Shown: in pieces, positions 21,120-29,406 of the stretch | How positions within the stretch are numbered: position 1 is the first letter of the stretch | Layout of the letters: every line of letters starts with the position of its first letter | IMG/VR virus record: IMGVR_UViG_3300022221_000010 | Location: 1-56,760 of that record | Direction: 5' to 3' (one strand) | Length of the DNA stretch: 56,760 nt | DNA from: a virus | Made by a program: the position numbers and the translations under genes | Notes under the pieces: model-generated | What the model saw: only the letters and a program-made list of their open reading frames with translations | What the model was told of the DNA's origin: nothing | Database searches by the model: none

Positions 21120-22491
21120 TGAATTAATCGTACACAATTTAATCAATGATGAATCATATACCCGTAAAGTAATACCATTTTTATTATCTGAATATTTCTT
21201 AGATAAAAAGATTCGAATAATATTTGAATTAATCAATGAATTTTTTATTGAGTATAATACTAAACCATCATATGCATCATTGAGGATTGATACCGAGTCA
21301 TACGAGGGTATGGATCAAGATACTTATGAATCCATACTAAAATTTTTATCACTGTCTGAAGGGACTAATGAATCGGTTGATTTTAATTGGTTAGTTGATA
21401 CAACAGAAGAATTTTGTCAGGAAAGAGCGCTTTCAATTGCTTTATTTACTGCAATTGAAATATCGGAAGATGATAACGAAAAATCGTCATTAACGAAAAC
21501 TGCTATTCCGGAAATTCTACAAAAAGCATTATCGGTTAGTTTTGATACTAATATTGGTCATGACTTTATCGAAAACGCGATTGAACGATATAATTTCATT
21601 CATGATGATGTTGAGCACATTCCGTTTGATATCGACATATTAAATAAAATTACAAAGAATGGTGTTACGCGAAAAACATTAAATGTTTTAATGGCTGCAA
21701 CGGGTGGATTTAAATCTGGTACGTTATGTCATTTTGCCGCACAATATTTTTTAGCTGGTTTGAATGTCGTGTATATTACCATGGAGATGTCCGAGGAAAA
21801 AATTGGTGAACGTATCGATTGTAATTTATTGGATGTTACGTTCGATTCGATGGCTGAAATGTCTCGCGTGGTTTATGAGAAAAAGATCGAACGTATAAAG
21901 GAAAGGAGTCCCGGTAAGCTGATCATTAAAGAATATCCAACATCATCGGCACATGCTGGCCATTTCAGATTCTTACTTCGCGAATTGCGAACAAAAAAGA
22001 ATTTTGTTCCGGATATTGTCATAGTTGATTATTTGAATATTTGTGCATCGTCACGAATAAAGAGTTCAGAGAATTCTTATAATTACGTGAAATCCATAGC
22101 AGAAGAACTTCGCGGCCTTGCTGTTGAATTTAACGTGCCTCTGTGGACTGCTACGCAAACCAATCGCGATGGTTGGGATAAGTCTGATTTATCGTTATCC
22201 AATACGTCTGAATCGGCTGGACTACCGGCAACTGCTGATTTATTTTTGGGTGTTATTGGTGGTGAAGATATGGATATGGCTGGCCAATTAGCATTTAAAC
22301 AATTAAAGAATCGTTATAATGATGTGAATTATTACAGAAAATTCACGGTTGGTTGTAATAAAGCTAAAATGAAGTTGTTTGATTTGGATATAGAACAAAA
22401 TCCTCAACCACCTCCACCCGGTGCAAATCAAGCGGATATATCCAATATGAGAAAATCAAAAACCGAGAAGTTTTCATCGTTCAAAGTATAG
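21103..22491 (+). CDS. 41: replicative DNA helicase, T4 gp41 family (DnaB-like)
   Basis: 462 residues. Matches gp41 in the L-N-V-L-M-A P-loop strand, the strand V-Y-I-T-M-E-M (about 226-232), K-K-N-F-V-P-D-I-V-I-V-D-Y-L (Walker B, about 303-316), the block N-S-Y-x-x-V-K-x-I-A-E-E-L-R and S-A-G-L-P-A-T-A-D. The P-loop reads A-A-T-G-G-F-K-S, with Phe where T4 has Gly before Lys. No ATG fits; TTG at 21103 or 21109 must serve, with GGAG at 21095. It unwinds DNA 5'-3' and partners gp61 primase and gp59. Confidence 0.93.
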   Translation: MTLETDELIVHNLINDESYTRKVIPFLLSEYFLDKKIRIIFELINEFFIEYNTKPSYASLRIDTESYEGMDQDTYESILKFLSLSEGTNESVDFNWLVDTTEEFCQERALSIALFTAIEISEDDNEKSSLTKTAIPEILQKALSVSFDTNIGHDFIENAIERYNFIHDDVEHIPFDIDILNKITKNGVTRKTLNVLMAATGGFKSGTLCHFAAQYFLAGLNVVYITMEMSEEKIGERIDCNLLDVTFDSMAEMSRVVYEKKIERIKERSPGKLIIKEYPTSSAHAGHFRFLLRELRTKKNFVPDIVIVDYLNICASSRIKSSENSYNYVKSIAEELRGLAVEFNVPLWTATQTNRDGWDKSDLSLSNTSESAGLPATADLFLGVIGGEDMDMAGQLAFKQLKNRYNDVNYYRKFTVGCNKAKMKLFDLDIEQNPQPPPPGANQADISNMRKSKTEKFSSFKV

Positions 22492-22496
22492 ATGCG

Positions 22497-22504
22497 TATA
22501 AATA
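22497..22504 (+). promoter_or_regulatory. late-promoter-like box TATAAATA
   Basis: An exact late -10 match 24 bases before the ATG at 22528, heading the cluster whose products carry capsid-targeting-like N-termini. Late expression would fit packaged proteins. Confidence 0.5.
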
Positions 22505-22527
22505 TTATTTAAAGAATAATATTTTTT

Positions 22528-22755
22528 ATGAAGACATTTAAAGAACTTCTCGCCGCGCTACCTGAAGACCTTACGCACGATCCGCAATTCAAAGCTGTGG
22601 ATCGTGCGCTTTCTATGGACACTAATAAGCAGCTTCAGACTGAGTGGTCGAAAGGTAATCTAGATAAAATTATCAATTTATTGAATTCGCGTTTAGATAG
22701 TAAACGTGATGTCAAGTTAGCATTCGACTATATGAGGAACCATGTCAGTAACTAA
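22528..22755 (+). CDS. small helical protein (75 aa), head of packaged-protein cluster
   Basis: Begins M-K-T-F-K-E-L-L-A-A, close to the capsid-targeting peptides seen in several genes downstream but without a clear [IL]-x-E cleavage site. The rest is helical and charged. A late-type box precedes it. The end overlaps the next gene. Function unknown. Confidence 0.65.
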   Translation: MKTFKELLAALPEDLTHDPQFKAVDRALSMDTNKQLQTEWSKGNLDKIINLLNSRLDSKRDVKLAFDYMRNHVSN

Positions 22756-23848
22756 TGCAGAATTACGCAAGTTAGAAACTTTATTAGATCAATTATTTGA
22801 CAAAATTGGTGTCGATATCGTATTCACTAGACATTTTATGGATCGGGTGAATGATGTTCGAAATAGTAGGGAAATTGAAATTGAAGAATTGCGTGATATA
22901 TTTCTCAAAGCCTATCGAAAATATAGCACATATTTTCCGAAAATGCGTCCTGATATCGAAGCGGTTTTAACTGATCTTCAGAGTCAATTAAATATTCCGT
23001 TTGTCATGAAATGGGATAAGCGAAATAGTGAATTTGATTTAGTCTCAAAAACCGTTATGCGCAAGAAAAACTTCAAGACCAGTAATCGAAAACTTCAAGT
23101 CGAAGCACCTGTAATTTATCGCGCACTGTTGACGGCTATTGGTAAAAAGATCGACAAAAAAACTTGGGATGCCGCTACTGAATTTTACAAAAAACAACTA
23201 AAATTAGGTAAAGCAAAAGACCTTTCCATTTCACGTACTGCCAGAACTTTTGGTATAGATTTGAAACCATTCTCACGATACATTAATAATTTAGAATTGA
23301 ATGAAAGTGGGGTTGTAATTATATCTGATTCATTATATAATGAACACAAAGAAACTATTGATGAATATGCATCTGATAATGGAGTTAGTGTTATTATGGT
23401 TAATGAATCTATATCAACTGATGAAGAATTGATGCTTGAAATAGAGCGCGAATTCAAGAAAAAGTTCCCGTTTGGATTTTTCTCCATCACTAAACGTAAT
23501 ATGTTTGGATCACCTGTAATTGGTATCAGTTTAGGTTTGATTGGTGATGTGAACGAGTTAACAAGCAAGATTCGGGACAATGATCCCATGTTTCACTCTT
23601 TCTTAATCGATTTGAAGGCTGAAAACAAATACGAATCAAGAAATAATCGTGGAAGTCTTTCAGTTAATCCGAAAGAACGCCACCTTGCTATGAGTTCTGT
23701 CAAAACCAGTATGCGAAAGACTTCTGGAGATGCTAACAAGATATTGAAAGCTTATATCACTTTCTTTGCGAAATTGAAAAAGATTGTCAAAGAAAATGAA
23801 TCAGACATTTATAGTCGCGACAAATACTCGGATAAATATTTCAAATGA
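22742..23848 (+). CDS. conserved phage protein with DUF4258-like N-terminus (368 aa)
   Basis: The N-terminal 110 residues contain F-T-R-H-F-M-D-R-V-N-D (about 28-38), then I-P-F-V-M-K-W-D and D-L-V-S-K-T-V-M-R-K-K-N-F (about 99-111), a pattern I recall from many myovirus proteins of unknown role and similar to small toxin-like/DUF4258 folds. The C-terminal part is not recognised. GAGGAA precedes the start. It overlaps the gene before it and the capsid-targeting-peptide gene after it, so it may be made late. Confidence 0.7.
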   Translation: MSVTNAELRKLETLLDQLFDKIGVDIVFTRHFMDRVNDVRNSREIEIEELRDIFLKAYRKYSTYFPKMRPDIEAVLTDLQSQLNIPFVMKWDKRNSEFDLVSKTVMRKKNFKTSNRKLQVEAPVIYRALLTAIGKKIDKKTWDAATEFYKKQLKLGKAKDLSISRTARTFGIDLKPFSRYINNLELNESGVVIISDSLYNEHKETIDEYASDNGVSVIMVNESISTDEELMLEIEREFKKKFPFGFFSITKRNMFGSPVIGISLGLIGDVNELTSKIRDNDPMFHSFLIDLKAENKYESRNNRGSLSVNPKERHLAMSSVKTSMRKTSGDANKILKAYITFFAKLKKIVKENESDIYSRDKYSDKYFK

Positions 23849-24279
23849 AAACATACAACGAATTTATTAGTGAGGGAAATGCTGAGTTAATCCGAAATGC
23901 CAAAATTGGCAGTAACGTGATATACAGCGAACCGAACCGAAGAGTGACCCCAATTAACCATCCAAGTGTGAAAAATCATGAAGTGATCGGTTGGTTTTCC
24001 AATAAGAGCAATCCAGCTTTCGGATGGGTCATACATAAATTAGATTCGCATGATATTTCGTGGTTGCGATCTAAAAGTATAAATCCGAAAGGAATTTATC
24101 GGGTTGCTTCTGAACATGGATCAAGGGTTAACACCAGTTTGATTAAATTGAACTTTAAAACAGGTACATACGCATTTCTTGACAACAAATATCTAGAAGA
24201 TACTGATGAAATCAGGTTTGATAAAATGGTGAAAGCGAAGAAAATTGTACTTGATGTATACGCAGAGACCTTAGTATGA
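23845..24279 (+). CDS. putative head-packaged protein with capsid-targeting peptide (144 aa)
   Basis: Starts M-K-T-Y-N-E-F-I-S-E, nearly identical to the capsid-targeting sequence of T4 internal proteins (M-K-T-Y-Q-E-F-I...), with an I-S-E site where a gp21-type prohead protease would cut. The remaining 134 residues are basic and beta-rich with no recognised family. ATGA overlap with the upstream gene. Predicted (inference) to be packed in the head and injected with the DNA. Confidence 0.7.
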   Translation: MKTYNEFISEGNAELIRNAKIGSNVIYSEPNRRVTPINHPSVKNHEVIGWFSNKSNPAFGWVIHKLDSHDISWLRSKSINPKGIYRVASEHGSRVNTSLIKLNFKTGTYAFLDNKYLEDTDEIRFDKMVKAKKIVLDVYAETLV

Positions 24280-24761
24280 TTGAAATTTGTTATTTTGATT
24301 TAGATGGTGTATTGGCTGATTTTGAGCGTGGTGTATTTCAGGCTACTGGTAAACACATTCCGACGAATATGGGTCCGGATGGATTTGAAGAATCAGGATT
24401 GAAATCAGAAGTATTCGAAAATGATAAATTTTTTATTGATTTGCCGTTGATGATTGGTGCGAAAGAAATGTCGAATGAGGCGAAAAATTTATTTCCCTCA
24501 ATCCAAATATTGTCTGCCTATGGATCGATCAATACGAAATCAGTTCAGTCTCAAAAACATAAATGGGTAAAACGGTGGTTTGGAAATCTTCCGGTTACTC
24601 TGGTGCCGAATTCAAAGGCTAAAGGTAAATTTGGTAAACCGACTACTTTGTTAATCGATGATAGAACCAAAGCCACAAATGCATTTAAATCGAATGGTGG
24701 TAACATCATTCTACATACGGATTATAGAAAAACAATTAAGGAAATGGGAAAATTCACGTGA
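24276..24761 (+). CDS. HAD-family phosphatase, 5'(3')-deoxyribonucleotidase-like
   Basis: 161 residues. HAD motif I is F-D-L-D-G-V-L-A-D-F (about 7-16), and L-L-I-D-D-R-T (about 128-134) gives the C-terminal acidic motif. The pattern D-G-V-x-A-D-F with D-D-R is that of phage and bacterial 5'-nucleotidases acting on deoxynucleotides. It is the one gene of this cluster without a capsid-targeting N-terminus, though it overlaps such genes on both sides. Confidence 0.8.
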   Translation: MIEICYFDLDGVLADFERGVFQATGKHIPTNMGPDGFEESGLKSEVFENDKFFIDLPLMIGAKEMSNEAKNLFPSIQILSAYGSINTKSVQSQKHKWVKRWFGNLPVTLVPNSKAKGKFGKPTTLLIDDRTKATNAFKSNGGNIILHTDYRKTIKEMGKFT

Positions 24762-25699
24762 AACAATATAACGAATTTTTGAATGAAGACCTTCTAACCG
24801 AAAAATTGATCAATATCAATCAAGGGAAAAAATACGGTCAAGTAGTATTTCTTGCCGGTGGTGCAGGATCGGGTAAAGGTTTCGCCTCGAAAAATTTCCT
24901 CAATATCGCGGATTTTAAAGTACGTGATGTTGATGCATGGAAACTAACGTTTCTTAAATTGGCCAATTTAACGTCAAAGCATCCGGAATTGAAGGGGTTA
25001 TCATTGAAAGACCCCAAAAATGTTGCATTTGTGCATGAGTATGTTCGAAAATTTAAGATTAAAGATAAAACTCTTGATTTAATGCTTCAGAACATGAGAA
25101 ATCCGAATACTTTACCGAATATAATGTTCGATGTCACGCTAAAGGATATGAGTGACATCAGTAAGGTATTACCTTCTCTAATTACGGCTGGATATAAGGC
25201 TGAAAATATTCATGTCGTGTGGGTACTAACAGATTATTCCATCGCTGTTAAACAAAATCGTGAACGCGAACGTGTCGTGCCTGATGATATTTTATTAGAT
25301 ACCCATATTGGTGCAGCTAATACCATGTGGGATATTTTAGGTGGTAAAGCGCCTAAAGCTGTCAATGGTGGTATATATGTTATTTTGAATAATCAGAAGC
25401 ATACGATCCTGTTCAAAGAAACGGATGGTAAAGATTATCGTCATGCTAAAGATAAATCAGATAATAATATTCGGAAAAATGTTGAGGCGCAGGGATTTGA
25501 TTTATTGAATAAATTAAAGGTCCGTCCTAAGCGCGAAAAACCGGGTAAAGATCGTGTTATTATTAAAGACTTCAAATATCTCACATTTAAATATCCTAAA
25601 AAACCACCTTTATCGGATGCGAAAATAAAACTTCAATTATTTACGTGGGTTACGAATAATGTACCATTTACTGATAAGGTTAAAGCCTTTAAAGAATAG
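24758..25699 (+). CDS. zeta-toxin-like P-loop kinase with capsid-targeting peptide
   Basis: 313 residues. N-terminus M-K-Q-Y-N-E-F-L-N-E with an L-N-E site, and a second L-T-E at about 14-16. Then V-V-F-L-A-G-G-A-G-S-G-K-G-F (about 30-43), a Walker A loop after a hydrophobic strand as in zeta-toxin and related kinases, then D-V-D-A-W-K. Zeta toxins phosphorylate UDP-N-acetylglucosamine; related phage kinases have other or unknown targets. If the leader is functional, this enzyme would enter the host with the DNA. Confidence 0.72.
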   Translation: MKQYNEFLNEDLLTEKLININQGKKYGQVVFLAGGAGSGKGFASKNFLNIADFKVRDVDAWKLTFLKLANLTSKHPELKGLSLKDPKNVAFVHEYVRKFKIKDKTLDLMLQNMRNPNTLPNIMFDVTLKDMSDISKVLPSLITAGYKAENIHVVWVLTDYSIAVKQNRERERVVPDDILLDTHIGAANTMWDILGGKAPKAVNGGIYVILNNQKHTILFKETDGKDYRHAKDKSDNNIRKNVEAQGFDLLNKLKVRPKREKPGKDRVIIKDFKYLTFKYPKKPPLSDAKIKLQLFTWVTNNVPFTDKVKAFKE

Positions 25700-25706
25700 A
25701 TTTATA

Positions 25707-25735
25707 TTGACATCACTATGAATTGTTGCTATGAT
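25707..25735 (+). promoter_or_regulatory. sigma70-like promoter
   Basis: TTGACA (25707-25712), a 17-base spacer and TATGAT (25730-25735), 21 bases before the small gene at 25756. Confidence 0.65.
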
Positions 25736-25755
25736 TCTGTTGAGGTGAAAAACTA

Positions 25756-25956
25756 ATGAAGAAGTTTAAAGTAACACATTATGAGCTGTATGTGCCTGAT
25801 ACTACTGTAAAGGTATATTCCGAAAAGGAATTGTACGAAAGATATAGTAGTGTTGACGTTTTTGAAATGTTCGGTGTTGATGATCTGGAAGTGGGTAGAG
25901 CTTCAAATTTCAGTTATGATCATTACATTGATTTGTGTGTTGAAAGAATCGAATGA
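25756..25956 (+). CDS. hypothetical protein (66 aa)
   Basis: A small acidic protein with many Tyr and Glu residues, not assignable to a family. GAGG lies upstream. It has its own host-type promoter inside the packaged-protein cluster and overlaps the following gene (ATGA). Confidence 0.65.
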   Translation: MKKFKVTHYELYVPDTTVKVYSEKELYERYSSVDVFEMFGVDDLEVGRASNFSYDHYIDLCVERIE

Positions 25957-26546
25957 AAAAATATCGTGAAATTTTAAGTGAATCGGGATTAAGTCGTCTC
26001 TATAATCAATCGAAACAATTTGATTATGGGACGATAACCGCATTCCGTAGTGCACGCGATTGTAACACTGGCGTGCCATATACGAAAGCTGAGAACAAGG
26101 CACGCAATCGCCAGTTACTCAATAAGCTACTGGCCAAAGGTTATAGTGTAACCAAAATCAAAGGTTCATACATTGAGAACTATGGTTCATCAGATGAACG
26201 CGAAGTTGGTGAAAATTCCTTCATAGTTTTCGATATTAAAAAAACTGGGAAATTGAAGAAAGACCTTTTAGCATTGGGTGAAGAATTTGAACAAGATTCG
26301 ATTATTTATTCGGATGCCAGCGGTAAAGCCGCATTAATCGGAACAAATAAATGTCCTAATGGATATCCCGGTTATCATAAATCGGTGTCTCAGGGTGTGG
26401 GTATATTCGGTAAAACGGGTGAATTTATGAGTCGTGTGAAAGGTAGACCATTCGTATTTTCCGAATCATTGGAATATACTAATTATTCCGTTTTACGATA
26501 TCCAACTGAAATTAGAAGTGCGATTGAGTTATCTAAGATAATTTGA
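25953..26546 (+). CDS. DUF3293-like protein with capsid-targeting peptide (197 aa)
   Basis: Begins M-K-K-Y-R-E-I-L-S-E, a targeting-peptide variant with an L-S-E site. The body has the order T-A-F-R-S-A-R, N-R-Q-L-L-N-K-L-L (about 49-57), G-S-Y-I-E-N-Y-G, E-E-S/N-F-I-V-F-D and F-E-Q-D-S-I-I-Y, resembling the small DUF3293 family of unknown function. Probably packaged and injected if the leader is real. Confidence 0.65.
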   Translation: MKKYREILSESGLSRLYNQSKQFDYGTITAFRSARDCNTGVPYTKAENKARNRQLLNKLLAKGYSVTKIKGSYIENYGSSDEREVGENSFIVFDIKKTGKLKKDLLALGEEFEQDSIIYSDASGKAALIGTNKCPNGYPGYHKSVSQGVGIFGKTGEFMSRVKGRPFVFSESLEYTNYSVLRYPTEIRSAIELSKII

Positions 26547-26598
26547 TTTATTGGTCCATATAACATACCATCTGTTTTTTTAAAAAATGGTATGTAAT

Positions 26599-27129
26599 AT
26601 GGATTTAAATGATTTAGCAGAACAAATACACGCTTGGAACTGTCATATTGGTTGGTGGGATGATCCAGATCAATGTTTATTAACGAAAATACAATTGATA
26701 TCAACGGAAATTTCAGAAGCGACCGAAGGTGAACGCAAGAACTTAATGGATGACAAGATACCTACTCGAAAGATGGGTGAAGTCGAACTAGCAGATGCAC
26801 TTATTCGAACATTGGATTTGGGTGCGCGGTTGGACATGTTATTACCGGAGAGGGATGATGATATCGGTGGTTTCTGTTCACCTGAGAATAATATATATGT
26901 GCAACATTTTGGTATTGGTGTCCACATCACAAGATTTGGTATCGACTATTATGACGACGATCCGTTTTTACCGGAAACATATAGTGATCTAGTTCAATCA
27001 ATTATTTGTGTTGCGAAAAATCAAGGATACGATATCATTGGTGCTGCTCTTGAAAAGATGGAATATAATAAGATTCGATCTGATCATAAACGCGAAAATC
27101 GCGAAAAGGAAAACGGTAAAAAGGTTTAA
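26599..27129 (+). CDS. MazG-like nucleotide pyrophosphohydrolase
   Basis: 176 residues. Carries the helix-based metal site of the MazG family: E-I-S-E-A-x-E near residues 32-38, and E-V-E-L-A-D-A near 57-63, spaced like E-x-x-E ... E-x-x-D. These enzymes hydrolyse nucleoside triphosphates to monophosphates. The ATG at 26599 is preferred to 26587, which lies in the right arm of a perfect 9-base hairpin (26563-26571 with 26587-26595). A long acidic insert follows the motif. Confidence 0.72.
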   Translation: MDLNDLAEQIHAWNCHIGWWDDPDQCLLTKIQLISTEISEATEGERKNLMDDKIPTRKMGEVELADALIRTLDLGARLDMLLPERDDDIGGFCSPENNIYVQHFGIGVHITRFGIDYYDDDPFLPETYSDLVQSIICVAKNQGYDIIGAALEKMEYNKIRSDHKRENREKENGKKV

Positions 27130-27591
27130 ATGAATTTAACCCCATTTAGGACATATATCAATGAACGCCAACAGGGAACATATGTTGGTGTTCATTATTC
27201 TCAACGTACTGAGGCATTGCTTCAAGAGTACATGACTTCTATTGGCTATCCGATTAACTTCCGGATACATACGACTGTTGCTTATAGTCGCACTCCCTTA
27301 ACAAATAATTATCAGGCTCTGGGTTATATTGCCGGTGGTGTGGCGATACCTAAAAAACTCGATATTTTAAGTGGTGCACTGGTTTTGATGATCGAATCTT
27401 CATATCTGGTTAAACGACATCACCAATTGAGGAATGAGCATGACGCCGCGTGGGATTATGACTCATACATTCCACATATCACACTGGCTTATGATTTTGA
27501 AGGTGATATTGATAATATTTCCATGGACGCATTTAAGACCATCGATTTTTCCATAATGGAAGAGTATTCTGAAGTATTGAATGATAATTAA
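27130..27591 (+). CDS. 2H phosphoesterase, Acb1-like, with possible capsid-targeting peptide
   Basis: 153 residues. Two H-x-T motifs of the 2H superfamily are present: R-I-H-T-T-V-A-Y (about 44-51) and I-P-H-I-T-L-A-Y-D (about 115-123). Size and motif spacing resemble the phage anti-CBASS protein Acb1 (T4 57B), which cleaves cyclic oligonucleotides; other 2H enzymes act on cyclic phosphates in RNA. The N-terminus M-N-L-T-P-F-R-T-Y-I-N-E ends in an I-N-E site like its neighbours. It begins directly after the MazG-like stop. Confidence 0.72.
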   Translation: MNLTPFRTYINERQQGTYVGVHYSQRTEALLQEYMTSIGYPINFRIHTTVAYSRTPLTNNYQALGYIAGGVAIPKKLDILSGALVLMIESSYLVKRHHQLRNEHDAAWDYDSYIPHITLAYDFEGDIDNISMDAFKTIDFSIMEEYSEVLNDN

Positions 27592-27594
27592 TAC

Positions 27595-27621
27595 TTGACT
27601 CTATATCCAATTTGATATAAT
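27595..27621 (+). promoter_or_regulatory. sigma70-like promoter with short spacer
   Basis: TTGACT (27595-27600), 15 bases, TATAAT (27616-27621). The spacer is two bases short of optimal. It serves 27650-28180. Confidence 0.6.
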
Positions 27622-27649
27622 CTGTCTGTACATCAATTGAGAAATGCAA

Positions 27650-27856
27650 ATGAATGTACGTGATGAAAAGTGGTCGAAATATAGCGATGATGAATTAAAT
27701 TTCTTCTTATCATGCGCAAACGAAGAATTATTGATATTCAATCCTGATACTTTGTTGTGGGAATTTGAAAAACTTCCATCGGATCATTTCTCGCATGATG
27801 AACGAATGATCAAGAATGAATTGTCCATTCGTGCCGACCGTAAATTACTTAAATAG
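27650..27856 (+). CDS. hypothetical protein (68 aa)
   Basis: Helical, acidic, with aromatic residues; no family recognised. The ATG at 27650 has GAGA at proper distance; the ATG at 27644 is too close to it. Own promoter upstream. Confidence 0.65.
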   Translation: MNVRDEKWSKYSDDELNFFLSCANEELLIFNPDTLLWEFEKLPSDHFSHDERMIKNELSIRADRKLLK

Positions 27857-27868
27857 AGGATTTCTATT

Positions 27869-28180
27869 ATGTCAGAAGGTGTCTTAAAATTTGAACGTGT
27901 CGATTTAATGGAAGGCTACGAATCGAACCTCTATGTATATGAAGTTCGTGGTGATTTTATGTATGACATTGAAGTGATTCGTATTTGTAGATCATCCCGT
28001 TCTTCTAGTAAATGGGAAATCAAAGTTCGCGATAAATTCAGTAAATTCACATTGGTTAATTGGTCAGATAATTTTCCATCGCTTAAAGAAGCAAAGATGA
28101 AAGCAAATGCATCTCTCAATCCGAAATACAGATTTAAGCGCGATCTGGATGAGGCATTAGCCGCTTATAAAATGACTTAA
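27869..28180 (+). CDS. hypothetical protein (103 aa)
   Basis: Mixed alpha/beta, basic in the centre (a Ser/Arg run about residues 44-52). The leader AGAGGATTTCTATT is the same as that of nadV, suggesting a shared translation signal. It ends tail-to-tail with a minus-strand gene, overlapping by four bases, with no terminator hairpin between. Confidence 0.65.
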   Translation: MSEGVLKFERVDLMEGYESNLYVYEVRGDFMYDIEVIRICRSSRSSSKWEIKVRDKFSKFTLVNWSDNFPSLKEAKMKANASLNPKYRFKRDLDEALAAYKMT

Positions 28181-28470
28181 AAGTATCCTGTTACGTTAGT
28201 CGAAGATCGATTGACGTTCAAATATGAATTACCATGGCGAAGTAACACAGAATTCTCTTTCTTGTTCTGAGCAAAAAACGTTTTAATCCCGTTCGATAGT
28301 TCGGGATTTTTGTTTAAGTAAGTCTTCCAATGCTGACCTTTCGAACGAGCGTGGTAACATCCATCAAATGTTTTTTGATCACAATCAAAATATGATTTAC
28401 CAAATGCTTTCCCTTTCGGTCCCATAGTTGTTGGGACTGGTGCATTTGCGGTTGTCATTTCTTCATTCAT
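28177..28470 (-). CDS. hypothetical protein (97 aa)
   Basis: A basic protein with an N-terminal Thr/Pro/Gly-rich stretch and a central K-T-F-D-G-C-Y-H-A-R-S-K-G segment (about 32-44). The ATG at 28470 overlaps the end of the upstream minus-strand gene (ATGAATGA) with GGGA spaced correctly; an ATG at 28482 is also possible. Part of a four-gene minus-strand block with late-type promoters. Function unknown. Confidence 0.6.
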   Translation of the reverse strand: MNEEMTTANAPVPTTMGPKGKAFGKSYFDCDQKTFDGCYHARSKGQHWKTYLNKNPELSNGIKTFFAQNKKENSVLLRHGNSYLNVNRSSTNVTGYF

Positions 28471-29044
28471 TATTTTTCCCATAATGTTTAATATTTTCTA
28501 CTGTAAAAAATTCATCCAAACCTGTGATATGGTTCTTAGCCGAATAAATCTCCATACCCATGATGTTCCCAATCGGTGCTTTCTGTTCTCGAACGATTAG
28601 CATGGTGTTATCATCCAAGATATATTTATTTGGTGCTAAAAGGGTTGTCACGTTCTCCATTACATTTGGATATTCAATTTCAAGATTGTTTTTTTCAAGG
28701 CATTCAATCAAATATTGAAGACACAATTTAACATCACTTTCACCTAAATTATATTCTTCTTTGATTAGCCAAAGACCTGCTGCATATGAAGCCAGTTTAG
28801 TTTTACCGCCGGGTATTTTCCCCATTAGACGTTTCATATTTCGAACCACAATATGGAACATTGTCATATTCTTTTTTTCTTCGTCGGTCTTAGCATTCTT
28901 TAATTTTTTGCCATCGCCATCGATTAACCCCAGCTTGAATGCTTCCCATTCTGCAAATGGTTTAGTCATAAGTTGTAGGAATTTAATAGCGATAAAGGCA
29001 TTCAATGCCGAACCTTCAAATATTAAATTGTCTTGAAATCTCAT
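28463..29044 (-). CDS. conserved phage protein, possibly head-associated (193 aa)
   Basis: Contains W-E-A-F-K-L-G-L-I-D (about 33-42) and I-P-G-G-K-T-K-L-A-S-Y-A-A-G-L-W-L-I-K-E (about 77-96), a pattern I recall from uncharacterised T4-type myovirus proteins. The N-terminus has I-F-E at residues 8-10, a possible prohead-protease site, though the rest of the leader differs from the others. Next to a gene with a clear targeting peptide. Late expression likely. Confidence 0.65.
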   Translation of the reverse strand: MRFQDNLIFEGSALNAFIAIKFLQLMTKPFAEWEAFKLGLIDGDGKKLKNAKTDEEKKNMTMFHIVVRNMKRLMGKIPGGKTKLASYAAGLWLIKEEYNLGESDVKLCLQYLIECLEKNNLEIEYPNVMENVTTLLAPNKYILDDNTMLIVREQKAPIGNIMGMEIYSAKNHITGLDEFFTVENIKHYGKNNE

Positions 29045-29367
29045 TATTTAACTAACCAGATATATCCCATTCCACTTTTGGAAACTTTGATGAATTGACC
29101 TTTTTTACTGTATATCGGTTTATCCTTATCCATACCGACCTTTTTCCATTTATTGACAATATCATCTACTATAGATGAAAAATCAAGTTCTCCATCACGA
29201 TCTTCCAAATCATGCAAATCCTTTCCGAAGTCTTGTTTGAACATTTTGGAAATTATTTTATATGATGGATGTTTTAATTGATCAGTCTCGGAAGGTTCAT
29301 AATTCCATCTTCCTGCATGACCGTCCACTAATTTAACTTCATTGATAAATTCAATGTACGATTTCAT
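29044..29367 (-). CDS. putative head-packaged protein with capsid-targeting peptide (107 aa)
   Basis: Begins M-K-S-Y-I-E-F-I-N-E, matching the T4 internal-protein leader with an I-N-E cleavage site. The mature part is acidic then basic, without known domains. A TATAAATA box lies about 32 bases upstream on the same strand. Predicted to be packaged (inference). Confidence 0.7.
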   Translation of the reverse strand: MKSYIEFINEVKLVDGHAGRWNYEPSETDQLKHPSYKIISKMFKQDFGKDLHDLEDRDGELDFSSIVDDIVNKWKKVGMDKDKPIYSKKGQFIKVSKSGMGYIWLVK

Positions 29368-29398
29368 TGCACGATTACCTTATTTTTCGTTGTATCTA

Positions 29399-29406
29399 TA
29401 TTTATA
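29399..29406 (-). promoter_or_regulatory. late-promoter-like box TATAAATA
   Basis: An exact match on the minus strand about 32 bases before the start of the gene ending at 29044, at the distance typical of T4 late genes. Confidence 0.6.
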
